Below, piece by piece: positions 41,470 through 49,792 of a stretch of 51,435 nt of DNA (positions are counted from its first letter, which is position 1; each line of letters begins with the position of its first letter). The stretch comes from Enterocloster lavalensis. GTDB taxonomy: Bacteria > Bacillota > Clostridia > Lachnospirales > Lachnospiraceae. The notes beneath the pieces were generated by a model. That model worked only from the letters and a program-made list of their open reading frames with translations. It was not told the DNA's origin and made no database searches. Made by a program: the position numbers and the translations under genes. The DNA lies in NCBI RefSeq assembly GCF_902364025.1, contig NZ_CABJCG010000024.1:1-51435 (forward strand), read 5' to 3'.

Positions 41470-41909
41470 TTGACAGAAGAAACGATTGCACGAATTGAAA
41501 GTGAATTGGAGGTTAAGGCTTATATACAAGATCTAAAATTTGCTCTCAACAATGGTGCGAAGATAAATTTTCAGGTTAAGAGACCGTGGATGACCATAGA
41601 GATGAAATGTATACAAATCAGTATACGATCAATACGTTATTTGCAGATGAGAATCCGGCAGATGCGTTAAAGAGGGAATTATCGACATTAAGTGTAGAAA
41701 ACTATATGCGGACCGTTAAAGATCTTCGCTTCCCAAAGAGAAGCGATATGCGGGAGTTTGGAAAGGTTTACAACAGCAAAGATGATGTGTACATTAAAAT
41801 AAGAGTAGAGCTTCTGGGAATGTACGGTAACCCTACAACATTTGTGATGTCTTTTCATTTTGCAGAAAGGGCCTTTACACCAGAGATGTTTCCATATAGA
41901 AAGAATTAG
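41470..41909 (+). pseudogene. Frameshifted gene in the position of the toxin
   Basis: Two frames together make one plausible protein of about 146 residues. The first runs from TTG 41470 (GGGAGG seven bases upstream) through LEVKAYIQDLKFALNNGAK, then becomes nonsense before TAA at 41668. The other is open from 41580 to 41909 and continues with HRDEMYTNQYTINTLFADE and a C-terminal half rich in charged residues. A TAA in the second frame at 41577 confines the shift to 41580-41667. No slippery heptamer is visible, so a one-base deletion (or a sequence error) is likelier than programmed shifting. I cannot name the family. Its place just before a Panacea-type antitoxin suggests a toxin. Confidence 0.65.
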
Positions 41910-41920
41910 GAGGTGCTTTC

Positions 41921-42949
41921 ATGGACATGAAGATAATTAAAAGTGAGACGCGTTTATGTACATGCTGTATGGAAGAACATGAAGTGAAAACAGTTCTTGT
42001 GAAGGAGGAAGCGGTATTTAAGAAAGTTAAAGTCAACTATGACGCTTTTTACTTGTATTGCGATGCAGCAGACGAGCTGTATATGGATGAGCAGCAGATG
42101 CAGGAAAATGATATGCGTCTTAAGGATTCATACAGGAAGGCAGAGGGACTTTTGACATCAGCTGAGATCATCGGTATCCGTGCAATGTACGGAATCAGTC
42201 AAAGTGATTTGTGTACGCTCCTTGGCTGGGGGGGTAAGACGATTACAAGGTATGAGAGTCACCAAGTGCAGGACAGGGCTCATGATACGATACTTAAGAA
42301 GATTGCCCAGGACCCGGAATGGTTTTTGGTATTATTAAGTGATGCGAAACATTGTTTTTCAGCCGAGTCTTATCAAAGATATGTAAATGCAGCTACTACA
42401 TTGTACAAATCAACCCGGGATTCATACATGCGCAAGGCGATTGAGGCCAGCTATGCAGGATTTTATGGGAACCAGCTGCTGCAAGGAAATACAGAGCTTT
42501 CACTGGATAAGGTTGTCGATGTAATCCGCTATTTTGCAGCCTCTGCGCAGGTAACCAATCTTTATAAGGTGAAGCTTATGAAGCTATTGTGGTATGCAGA
42601 TGCCTTATCGTATAAGATCAGAGGATTTGCAATAACCGGTTTGGTGTATCAGGCCCTGCCGATGGGCGCAGTGCCGGTGGCCCATCATTCAATTATTGAT
42701 CTAAAAGGGGTCCCGTGTGAGGAAATAGATTTGGGAGAGATCAATGCATATCATTTTTATTTAAAGGAAGCGGTCTCGTTTCCAGCTCTTTCAGATGAAG
42801 ATAAAGGCATTCTCGATATTGTGATAGAAAAACTTGGTAAAATGACAAAAAGCGAGATCATTTCTTTTATGCATAAAGAGCAGGCATATATTAAAACGAC
42901 TCCCAGAGATGTGATTTCGTTCCAATATACCGAGTCTTTACAAATTTGA
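41921..42949 (+). CDS. MqsA-type HTH / Panacea-domain antitoxin
   Basis: A 342-residue protein. The N-terminus has a partial zinc finger (CTCC near residue 13, one further Cys near 47) of the MqsA/YgiT kind. A helix-turn-helix follows (about 78-130; IIGIRAMYGISQSDLCTLLGWG). The C-terminus holds a Panacea (DUF4065/SocA-like) domain: YKVKLMKLLWYADALSYKIRG and GAVPVAHHSII. Panacea domains neutralise many unrelated toxins; the HTH would give autoregulation. It follows the frameshifted gene by 11 bp, with AGGAGG upstream. The islet is visibly more AT-rich than its surroundings, a sign of transfer. Confidence 0.85.
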   Translation: MDMKIIKSETRLCTCCMEEHEVKTVLVKEEAVFKKVKVNYDAFYLYCDAADELYMDEQQMQENDMRLKDSYRKAEGLLTSAEIIGIRAMYGISQSDLCTLLGWGGKTITRYESHQVQDRAHDTILKKIAQDPEWFLVLLSDAKHCFSAESYQRYVNAATTLYKSTRDSYMRKAIEASYAGFYGNQLLQGNTELSLDKVVDVIRYFAASAQVTNLYKVKLMKLLWYADALSYKIRGFAITGLVYQALPMGAVPVAHHSIIDLKGVPCEEIDLGEINAYHFYLKEAVSFPALSDEDKGILDIVIEKLGKMTKSEIISFMHKEQAYIKTTPRDVISFQYTESLQI

Positions 42950-43039
42950 TGGAGAATCAAAATTGATCAAAAACGGATTCGCTGTAAGAAGCTTAAATAC
43001 GATAAAAAAACCATAAAAAGGATAAAAGGAGGTATCCCC

Positions 43040-43660
43040 ATGAAAGCACTATTAATCAACGGCAGCCCCAACCAGCTGGGCTGCACCTACACCGCCCTCA
43101 GCGAGGTGGAGCGCATTCTGAACGAAAACGGTATCCAGTCGGAGATTCTGTACCTGGGGAAGATGCCGGTTGCGGGCTGTATCGCCTGCGGGACCTGCGA
43201 GCGCACGGGGCGCTGCGCCTTTGACGATTTGGTCAACCGGGTGGCGGGGCGGCTGGACGAGTTCGACGCCATCGTGGTGGGCTCGCCGGTGTATTACGCC
43301 GGGCCGTCGGGCCAGCTGACGGCATTTCTGGACCGCCTGTTCTACAGCGCGGGCGGGCGCATGGCGGGTAAGCTGGGGGCCAGCGTGGTGTCCTGCCGCA
43401 GGGGCGGCGCCACCGCGGCCTTTGACCGGCTGAACAAGTATTTCACCATCAGCAACATGCCGGTGGTGTCGTCCCAGTATTGGAACCAGGTGCACGGCAA
43501 TGAGCCCGGGGAGGTGGAGCAGGACCTGGAGGGCCTTCAGACCATGCGCACCCTGGCCCTGAACATGGTCTGGCTGCTCAAATGCATCGAGGCTGGCAGG
43601 AAGTGCGGCGTACCGGCGCCGGAGTACGAGCCGAATGAGTGGACGAATTTTATCCGGTAA
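43040..43660 (+). CDS. Flavodoxin-like NAD(P)H-dependent FMN reductase
   Basis: A 206-residue flavodoxin-fold protein. LINGSPNQLGCTYTALSEV is the FMN phosphate loop, GSPVYYAGPSGQLTAFLDR the second flavin loop, and CIACGTCERTGRC a Cys-rich stretch as in iron-sulfur flavoprotein-like reductases. It could reduce quinones, azo or nitro compounds; the substrate is unknown. It has AAAAGGAGGTATCC upstream. It marks the return to GC-rich sequence after the islet. Confidence 0.88.
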   Translation: MKALLINGSPNQLGCTYTALSEVERILNENGIQSEILYLGKMPVAGCIACGTCERTGRCAFDDLVNRVAGRLDEFDAIVVGSPVYYAGPSGQLTAFLDRLFYSAGGRMAGKLGASVVSCRRGGATAAFDRLNKYFTISNMPVVSSQYWNQVHGNEPGEVEQDLEGLQTMRTLALNMVWLLKCIEAGRKCGVPAPEYEPNEWTNFIR

Positions 43661-43722
43661 TTATGAAACGCCCCTTTGGGGGGAATGCACAGGGAAATGT
43701 AAATGTACAGGGAAATGCACAG

Positions 43723-43756
43723 AACAGGCGCGGGGAATCATACCTGCGCCTGTTTT
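43723..43756 (+). terminator. Terminator after the flavodoxin-like gene
   Basis: AACAGGCGC (43723-43731) pairs with GCGCCTGTT (43746-43754), then TT. Its end runs into the 16-bp repeat array. Confidence 0.7.
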
Positions 43757-43881
43757 AGCGTGCGTCCATTGTAGCGTGTGTCCATTTTAGCGTGCGTCCA
43801 TTTTACTGTGCACTCATTTTACCGCGCGTCCATTTTAGCGTGCACCCATTTTACCGTGTGTCCATTTTACCGTGCGCCCAT
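43754..43881. repeat. Eight tandem 16-bp repeats
   Basis: Eight contiguous units of consensus TTTAGCGTGCGTCCAT, starting at 43754 and every 16 bp after, differing at one to four positions. They lie in the 324-bp gap between the flavodoxin-like gene and the convergent deoR-type gene. There are no spacers and no conserved ORF; the ORF on the + strand through here is antisense to the regulator gene. Between 43882 and 43984 I see nothing else. Confidence 0.92.
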
Positions 43882-43984
43882 TTCGCCTGCGCCGGTCTTA
43901 AACCCGCCAGAGCGCGAAAGAAAAACCGCTCCTTCATGCAATCGCAGCCCCAATGCCCCCCTTATTGACTCCCAAAGGCCGCGT

Positions 43985-44743
43985 TTACACTTCCGAAATA
44001 ATCCTGCACAGCTTAGAGTAAGTTGCCCGGATATCCGCGTCCAGGGAGGCGTCGGTTATGATGCCGGTGACCTGGTTGAGGTCGGAAATCTTGTACGCGG
44101 AAATGCGGTTGAATTTTGCGGGCTCGCACAGGTAATACACCTCCGAGCTGTTTTTCATCACCGCGCTTTTGCTGTTGGCCTCGATGTCGCTGGAGGTGGA
44201 CAGGCCGAATTCCAGGTCGATGCCGTTGGCGCCCAGAAACGCCTGGGTAAAATGCAGCTTGGAGATTTGCTCCAGGCTGGTCATTCCCTCGATGGTGCGC
44301 GCGCTTTTGATGTAATTGCCGCCGATAATCACCAGGTTATAGTCGCTGTGCTGGGACAGCGCGTTCATCACGTCCAGGGAATTGGTCACCACCGTCAGAT
44401 TGGCCGACGTGAGGCGCTGGGCCATCAGATTGGTGGAGGTGCTGGTTCCCAGAAAGATGGTGCTGCCCGGGCGCACCAGGGAGGCCGCAACCCGCGCCAT
44501 CTCTTTTTTCTCGCTCAGATAGAAATTCTTTTTTTCATTGTAAAAGTAATCCTTGTTTGCCGCTCCCTGCAATATGGCGCCGCCATGGGTCCGCTTGATG
44601 AAGCCGGAGTTCTCCAGGGACGTCAGATCGCGGCGGATTGTGGACTCCGAGACATTGTACTTCCTCGCAAGCACGGACACGGATACCTTTCCGTCCGACT
44701 GGATTTTATTCAGAATGGATATCTTTCTCTCTTCTTCAAACAT
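43985..44743 (-). CDS. DeoR family transcriptional regulator
   Basis: A 252-residue sugar-responsive repressor. The N-terminal HTH is SVSVLARKYNVSESTIRRDL, followed by the family mark IKRTHGGAIL. The C-terminal DeoRC sensor domain includes FLGTSTSTNLMAQRL and TVVTNSLDVMNAL; such domains usually bind phosphorylated sugars. Divergent from the PTS/glycyl radical enzyme genes, so it most likely controls them. The start at 44743 has GGGAG upstream; the ATG at 44791 would add 16 residues that do not fit the family. Confidence 0.92.
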   Translation of the reverse strand: MFEEERKISILNKIQSDGKVSVSVLARKYNVSESTIRRDLTSLENSGFIKRTHGGAILQGAANKDYFYNEKKNFYLSEKKEMARVAASLVRPGSTIFLGTSTSTNLMAQRLTSANLTVVTNSLDVMNALSQHSDYNLVIIGGNYIKSARTIEGMTSLEQISKLHFTQAFLGANGIDLEFGLSTSSDIEANSKSAVMKNSSEVYYLCEPAKFNRISAYKISDLNQVTGIITDASLDADIRATYSKLCRIISEV

Positions 44744-44858
44744 ACTGATCTCCCATCCGCCGCCGCTGCCCGCGGCACTAATCATAATCAAATATTCCCG
44801 GGAAACAAAACGGCCGGCAGCGTTTTTCCGCCCCCCTGGATATACTTATATTACCAGA

Positions 44859-44971
44859 AATGAGCACAAATGGCAATATCATGCTTGATTAAATGATTGA
44901 ATGAGCATTAGAAACTTGAAAATGTGCGCGAATTATGGTAATATATCCTCGTAATCGATAGTAAATGAGCA
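44859..44971. promoter_or_regulatory. Three AATGAGCA repeats, candidate DeoR operators
   Basis: AATGAGCA occurs at 44859-44866, 44900-44907 and 44964-44971 in the divergent spacer, all in the same direction. The second and third copies bracket the PTS promoter (44916-44944), fitting repression by the DeoR-type regulator. Confidence 0.55.
44916..44944 (+). promoter_or_regulatory. Promoter of the PTS/glycyl radical enzyme operon
   Basis: TTGAAA (44916-44921), a 17-base spacer and TAATAT (44939-44944) preceded by TGG. Confidence 0.65.
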
Positions 44972-44999
44972 AAAACAAGCATGCAGGAGGGTGGAAGTT

Positions 45000-46397
45000 A
45001 TGAGTAAGAAAATTGTTGCAATCACAGCTTGTCCCACAGGAATCGCCCACACATATATGGCCGCGGAAAAGCTGCGGAACGTGGGAAAGGAACTGGGCTA
45101 TGAGGTGCGGGTGGAGACGCAGGGCACAACCGGGGCCCAGGACGCGCTGACCGCCCGGGAGATCGCGGAGGCGGACGGCATCATACTGGCGGTTGACAAG
45201 GAGATCGACGAGAGCCGGTTTGCGGGGAAAGCGGTGCTCAAGGTCAATGTGGGCCAGGCGATCCGGGAGCCGCAGAAGATCATGGAAGATGCGTTAAATG
45301 GGATCGGAACCGTTGTGGTGGCGGGGGAAAACGCTGCGGCGGCGGAGACTGCGGGCAGCCAGGGATCCCTGGCAAACAAGGGATTCAGAAGCGTTTATAA
45401 ACATGTGATGGCCGGCGTCTCCTACATGCTCCCGGTGGTGGTGGCAGGCGGTATTCTGACGGCGATTTCCTTTGCCTTCGGAATCTACGCGTTTCAGGAG
45501 GAGGGGAGCCTGGCGTGGGCTTTTTATCAGATCGGAGCGGCGGGGGCGCTGGGATTGATGGTTCCCGTGCTGTCCGCGTACATCGCCCACTCCATCGCGG
45601 ATAAAGCCGGTTTTGCGGCCGGCCTTGTGGGCGGCTGGCTGGCCGGACAGGTGGGAGCCGGGTTTATCGGCGGTATTCTGGCGGGCTTTGGGGCCGGTTA
45701 TCTGACGCTGTTTTTGAGCCGGAAGCTGCCGTTTCCCAGAAGCCTTCAGGGTGTGAAGGATATTCTGGTAATTCCGATTTTGTCAACCGCCGTTGTGGGC
45801 CTGATGATGATCTACGTGATCGGAACGCCGATCAGCGCCATGCAGGCGGGAATCACATCCTTCCTCACCAGCATGAGCGGCAGCAGCATCGCGGTGCTGG
45901 GAATTATATTCGGGCTGTTGTACTGGGATCTGGGCGGACCGTTCTCAAAGGTTCTCTACGCCTTTGCCATCGGTATGGTCGCGGAGGGCGTGTATGAGCC
46001 CATGGCGGCGGTTATGGTCTGCGGAATGGTTCCGCCCCTTGGAATCGCACTGGCGACCTTCGTGCGCCCGGCGCTGTGGAACCAGGACCAGCGGGAAGCG
46101 GGAAAAGCGGCTCTGTTTCTGGGATTGAGTTATATCACGGAGGGAGCGATCCCCTTTGCCACGGAAAATCCCAAGGTGATTCTGCCGGCCTGCATGGCGG
46201 GCGGAGCGGTGGGCGCGATGGTGTCCATGGCGCTGAAGGCGGGGATCATGGCGCCCCACGGCGGCATTTTCCTGTTGTTTATTCCCAATGCAATCACAAA
46301 CGCGGTTGCGTTTCTGGCGGCTTTGGCAGCCGGTTCCGTGGTCACTGCGGTGTTGATCATCCTGATGAAGAGCGTCAGAACCGGAAAGGCCGGGTGA
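45000..46397 (+). CDS. PTS fructose-like transporter subunit IIBC
   Basis: A 465-residue fusion. Residues 1 to about 105 are a fructose-type EIIB with phosphocysteine Cys11 in ITACPTGIAHTYMAA. After a short linker, EIIC starts near residue 130 (YKHVMAGVSYMLPVVVAGG) with about nine membrane segments and the conserved ITEGAIPFATENP loop. It imports and phosphorylates a hexose or hexitol-like substrate. There is no EIIA in the window, so it needs one from elsewhere. It leads an operon with the glycyl radical enzyme (58 bp apart) and its activase. ATG at 45000 is chosen over GTG at 44991, which lies within the AGGAGGGTG ribosome site. Confidence 0.92.
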   Translation: MSKKIVAITACPTGIAHTYMAAEKLRNVGKELGYEVRVETQGTTGAQDALTAREIAEADGIILAVDKEIDESRFAGKAVLKVNVGQAIREPQKIMEDALNGIGTVVVAGENAAAAETAGSQGSLANKGFRSVYKHVMAGVSYMLPVVVAGGILTAISFAFGIYAFQEEGSLAWAFYQIGAAGALGLMVPVLSAYIAHSIADKAGFAAGLVGGWLAGQVGAGFIGGILAGFGAGYLTLFLSRKLPFPRSLQGVKDILVIPILSTAVVGLMMIYVIGTPISAMQAGITSFLTSMSGSSIAVLGIIFGLLYWDLGGPFSKVLYAFAIGMVAEGVYEPMAAVMVCGMVPPLGIALATFVRPALWNQDQREAGKAALFLGLSYITEGAIPFATENPKVILPACMAGGAVGAMVSMALKAGIMAPHGGIFLLFIPNAITNAVAFLAALAAGSVVTAVLIILMKSVRTGKAG

Positions 46398-46454
46398 TCC
46401 GGCGAGGCCGCGCGGCGGGAAGGCCCCGGCAAACTGTAGGAAAGGACAGGAATC

Positions 46455-48752
46455 ATGAGCGGTAAAGGAAAAAATGATAAAAGCGTGGCGGAAATTGTGG
46501 AGGTAAGCAAAAAAATCCCCTGCTGCAAACCATTGGCGGAGCAGATCGAAATTATGGAAGCGTACACGGACGCGTTTATCAAATACAGCGGGCAGTCGGC
46601 GGCGCGCAGGGAAATCGAGTGCATGAAGGTTTTATTTCCACGGATGTTCCGCCCGATGGAACCGGAGGACCTCATAGTGGGAAGGAGCGACGTGCTGCCC
46701 ATCGGCTTCGGCTGCGTGACCTCGGTGGGCGGGGTGGGCCATTACTGCGTGTTCAGCAAAATGGAGCAGCTGCGAAAGAGCACGGAGGACCGGGCTCTGA
46801 TTGAACGCCTGAACCGGCTGGAACGGTTTTGGGATGAGAACGACACCAGAAGCCTGTTTTACAATGAAACGCTGACGGAAAACACCATCGGAAAATTCGT
46901 GGACGCCAAGTATCCGGCTGTGATCACGGCCCGGCTGAGCGGAACCTACCTGGATTACCCGAAGCTGATCCGCCAGGGAATCCCCGGCCTGGAGCAGGAG
47001 ATTCGGGAAAACCTGGAGCGGGAGACGGAAGAGGAAAAACGGGACCTGTACGAGTGCTTTTTAGAATGCCTTGGGATTCTGCGCGCTTCCATCGCATTTC
47101 ACAGGGACATGTGCAGGGAGGAGAAGGACCGCGCGACCGATCCCGGGCGCAGACGGCAGTTGCAGGTGCTGGAGGGCGCGCTGGAACACATTCTGACGGA
47201 CCGGCCGGAAACCATGGTGGAGGGGATGGAACTGGCCTGGATCTATTCCCTGCTGGCCGGTGTGGTCAATTACGGCCGCATCGACGACTATCTGGGCGAG
47301 TTGCTGAAGCGCGACCTGGACCGCGGGCTGTACACCGGGGAGGAGGCGGTGGCTTATATCTGCTCCTTCTTTAAACTGATGGAGGCCCGCAGGACCAATG
47401 TCAACGGCCGCGTGGTTCTGGGGGGAAAGGGCAGGAAACAAGCGCAGGCAAAGGATCTGTTCTGCAAGCTGGCCATCCGGGCCCTGATGATCAACCGGGA
47501 CATTGAACCGCAATTTACCCTGAGAATTTACCAGGGCATGGACCGGGAGGTGTACGACCTGGCCATCGAGGCCATCTCCACGGGCTGCACCTACCCGCTT
47601 CTCTACAACGACGACGTGAACATTCCCTCGGCCGGGAAGGCCCTTCGGGTGGATTCACAGACGGCGGAGGACTACGTGCCCTTTGGCTGCGGCGAGTTTG
47701 TCATCTCCGGACAGAGCATCGGAACGCCCAATGTGCTGTTGAATCTGCTGAAAATCCTAAATATTTCCCTGAACGGCGGCGTTGATCCCTGGGATGGGAA
47801 GGACAAGAGCGGGGGCCTGACTCTCCTTCCGCCGGAGAAAATGGACACGTTTGACGACGTCTGGAAGCAGTACGCCGCGCTGCTTGATTATTACGTGGAA
47901 CGGACGGCCAGGGCGCACCGGTATTCCTACGATTTTATGAACGGCCGGATGAAATTTCTGTTCACCTCCCTTTTGATCCGCGACTGTATTGCCAGAGGGA
48001 AGGCGGTGCTGGACGGGGGCGCCGGATATCTGGGGGGAACCCTGGAAACGTACGGGAATATCAATGCCGCCGATTCCCTCACCGCCGTCAAATACTGGGT
48101 GTTTGACAAGAAAAAATATACACTGCGCCAAATTGTGGACGCCGCAGACAAAAACTTTGAGGGGGAGGAGCTGCTGCGGCGGGATCTGCTGGCCGCGCCG
48201 AAATATGGAAATGACGACCCATACGCGGACGACATCGCGGTCCTGCTCCACGAGTATATCTGCCGCAAGGTAAGCGACCAGGCAAAACCCAACGGGTTTC
48301 ACTCCTACAATGTGGTGGTGATCAACAACCAGGTGAACACGGAGTGGGGGCGTATGACCAGCGCGTCGGCAGACGGACGGCTGAACGCCATGTACATGAA
48401 TAATGGAAATAATCCCCAGGGCGGAGCCGACAAAAACGGACCCACGGCCATGCTCAACAGCCTGGTGAAGCTGCGAACCGATATTCACGCCGGTTCCGTC
48501 CAGAATATGAAGTTCAGCCGCTCCATGTTCGCGCAGAAGCGGGATCTGGTCAACGCGCTGTTAAAGACATATTTCCGCAAGGGGGGCGGGCAGATCATGA
48601 TCTCGGTGGTGAGCAGGGGGGAGCTGGAGGACGCGTACCAAAACCCGGAGAAGTATCCCAATCTGCTGGTTCGGGTGGGGGGATTCAGCGCTAAGTTTGT
48701 GAATCTGGAAAAGGACGTGCAGCGGGAGGTGATCTCCCGGACACTGAATTAG
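46455..48752 (+). CDS. Glycyl radical enzyme of the PFL-like family
   Basis: A 765-residue glycyl radical enzyme. The C-terminal radical site is RVGGF, with Gly743, and the thiyl radical Cys is Cys412 in VPFGCGEF. True pyruvate formate-lyase has two adjacent Cys; here there is one, followed by Gly-Glu, as in the eliminase/dehydratase branch. A PTS permease upstream means the substrate probably arrives phosphorylated. E. coli PflD, encoded beside the frw PTS genes, and YbiW open the ring of 1,5-anhydrohexitol 6-phosphates; the same kind of reaction is a reasonable guess here. The aldolase and dehydrogenase of that pathway are not in the window. The activase follows 13 bp later. Confidence 0.88.
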   Translation: MSGKGKNDKSVAEIVEVSKKIPCCKPLAEQIEIMEAYTDAFIKYSGQSAARREIECMKVLFPRMFRPMEPEDLIVGRSDVLPIGFGCVTSVGGVGHYCVFSKMEQLRKSTEDRALIERLNRLERFWDENDTRSLFYNETLTENTIGKFVDAKYPAVITARLSGTYLDYPKLIRQGIPGLEQEIRENLERETEEEKRDLYECFLECLGILRASIAFHRDMCREEKDRATDPGRRRQLQVLEGALEHILTDRPETMVEGMELAWIYSLLAGVVNYGRIDDYLGELLKRDLDRGLYTGEEAVAYICSFFKLMEARRTNVNGRVVLGGKGRKQAQAKDLFCKLAIRALMINRDIEPQFTLRIYQGMDREVYDLAIEAISTGCTYPLLYNDDVNIPSAGKALRVDSQTAEDYVPFGCGEFVISGQSIGTPNVLLNLLKILNISLNGGVDPWDGKDKSGGLTLLPPEKMDTFDDVWKQYAALLDYYVERTARAHRYSYDFMNGRMKFLFTSLLIRDCIARGKAVLDGGAGYLGGTLETYGNINAADSLTAVKYWVFDKKKYTLRQIVDAADKNFEGEELLRRDLLAAPKYGNDDPYADDIAVLLHEYICRKVSDQAKPNGFHSYNVVVINNQVNTEWGRMTSASADGRLNAMYMNNGNNPQGGADKNGPTAMLNSLVKLRTDIHAGSVQNMKFSRSMFAQKRDLVNALLKTYFRKGGGQIMISVVSRGELEDAYQNPEKYPNLLVRVGGFSAKFVNLEKDVQREVISRTLN

Positions 48753-48765
48753 GAGCGTGCCGGTC

Positions 48766-49659
48766 ATGGGGATTGTGTTTGATATACAGCGGTTTTGCGT
48801 AAATGACGGCCCCGGAATCCGCACGGTGGTATTTTTGAAGGGATGTCCGTTAAAATGCCTGTGGTGCCATAACCCGGAATCCAATTCCATCAAACGGCAG
48901 TTGTATTGCGAGTGGAACCGCTGCGCCCACTGCGGAACCTGCGCGGCTGTCTGCGGGCAGCGCGTCCATGAGATGGATCACGGGGTTCACCGCCTCCGTT
49001 TTTCCGACTGCATGCTGTGCGGGGCGTGCCTGGAAATTTGTCCTCAGGGCGCGCTGGGGATATATGGAAGAGAGATGTCCGCCGGGGAGGTTGTGGCCGA
49101 GGTGATGAAGGACTGCGACTATTATGAGGACTCGGGGGGCGGAGTGACCATCAGCGGAGGGGAGCCCATGGCCCAGGCGGACTATGTCCGGGAGCTGTGC
49201 AGGGCTCTTAAGGGAGCTGGGCTTCACGTCTGCATGGAGACCAGCGGCTTCGCGCCCTGGGAGGCGTACCAAAGGCTTTTGCCCGATGTGGACCTGTTTC
49301 TGTTCGACTACAAGGCCACGGGGGAGGAGCTTCACCGGCGTCTGACCGGCGTGGGACAGAGCCTGATTCTCGCGAATCTGCGGCTGCTCCTGGAAGCGGG
49401 GAAAAACGTGCGGCTGCGCTGTCCGGTTATACCCGGCTACAACCTTTCGGAGGAGCATCTGCGGGCCATCGCCAGCCTGAGCCGGTCGGGCGTCTCTGCC
49501 GTCGACATGATCCCCTACCACGATATGGGGAAGGGAAAGGCGAAAAATATCGGTTCCGACCTGTATTTGAGCGATGTGCGGACCCCTGAGCAGGAGGAGG
49601 TGGAGCGCTGGATCGACGGGATCGTCCGGTACGGCGGAGTTCGGATATTTCAGGCGTGA
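48766..49659 (+). CDS. Glycyl radical enzyme activase (radical SAM)
   Basis: A 297-residue radical SAM protein that installs the glycyl radical on the upstream enzyme. The SAM cluster motif is CPLKCLWC near residue 28. An inserted ferredoxin-like region has CAHCGTCAAVC and CMLCGACLEICPQG, as in PflC, CutD and other non-PFL activases. GGGVTISGGEP follows the family pattern. ATG at 48766 is ten bases from AGGAG; GTG at 48757 is too close. The AGGAG overlaps the stop codon of the radical enzyme gene. Confidence 0.93.
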   Translation: MGIVFDIQRFCVNDGPGIRTVVFLKGCPLKCLWCHNPESNSIKRQLYCEWNRCAHCGTCAAVCGQRVHEMDHGVHRLRFSDCMLCGACLEICPQGALGIYGREMSAGEVVAEVMKDCDYYEDSGGGVTISGGEPMAQADYVRELCRALKGAGLHVCMETSGFAPWEAYQRLLPDVDLFLFDYKATGEELHRRLTGVGQSLILANLRLLLEAGKNVRLRCPVIPGYNLSEEHLRAIASLSRSGVSAVDMIPYHDMGKGKAKNIGSDLYLSDVRTPEQEEVERWIDGIVRYGGVRIFQA

Positions 49660-49720
49660 CGGCGCTGGGGGAGGTTTTTAACATCTGGTTTCCAGCGCCT
49701 GAAAAAAACGAAAAAACCAT

Positions 49721-49751
49721 TTGACTTAGAGTGCACTCCAAGGTGTAAGAT
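49721..49751 (+). promoter_or_regulatory. MerR-type promoter of the DUF362 gene
   Basis: TTGACT (49721-49726) and TAAGAT (49746-49751) are separated by 19 bases, too long for normal use but typical for MerR-controlled promoters. The spacer holds the near-palindrome CTTAGAGTGCACTCCAAG (49725-49742), with GAGTGCACTC at its centre. Confidence 0.75.
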
Positions 49752-49792
49752 ACCGGATAGAAACGAGAAACATACCCACCAAGGAGGTACAA

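Noticed and set aside
41470..41909. Programmed -1 frameshift
   Set aside because: No slippery heptamer or following stem was seen in 41580-41667, so a disabling deletion is simpler.
43754..43881. CRISPR array
   Set aside because: Sixteen-bp units with no spacers; it is a minisatellite.
43778..44863. 361-codon + strand open frame
   Set aside because: It begins in the 16-bp repeats and then runs antisense to the DeoR-type regulator, which has clear family motifs.
46455..48752. True pyruvate formate-lyase
   Set aside because: PFL has two adjacent active-site Cys; here there is a single Cys in GCGE, and the activase carries extra ferredoxin clusters, unlike PflA.
49661..49699. Terminator after the activase gene
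   Set aside because: GGCGCTGG/CCAGCGCC pairs, but the loop is 23 bases and A bases, not T, follow on the + strand.
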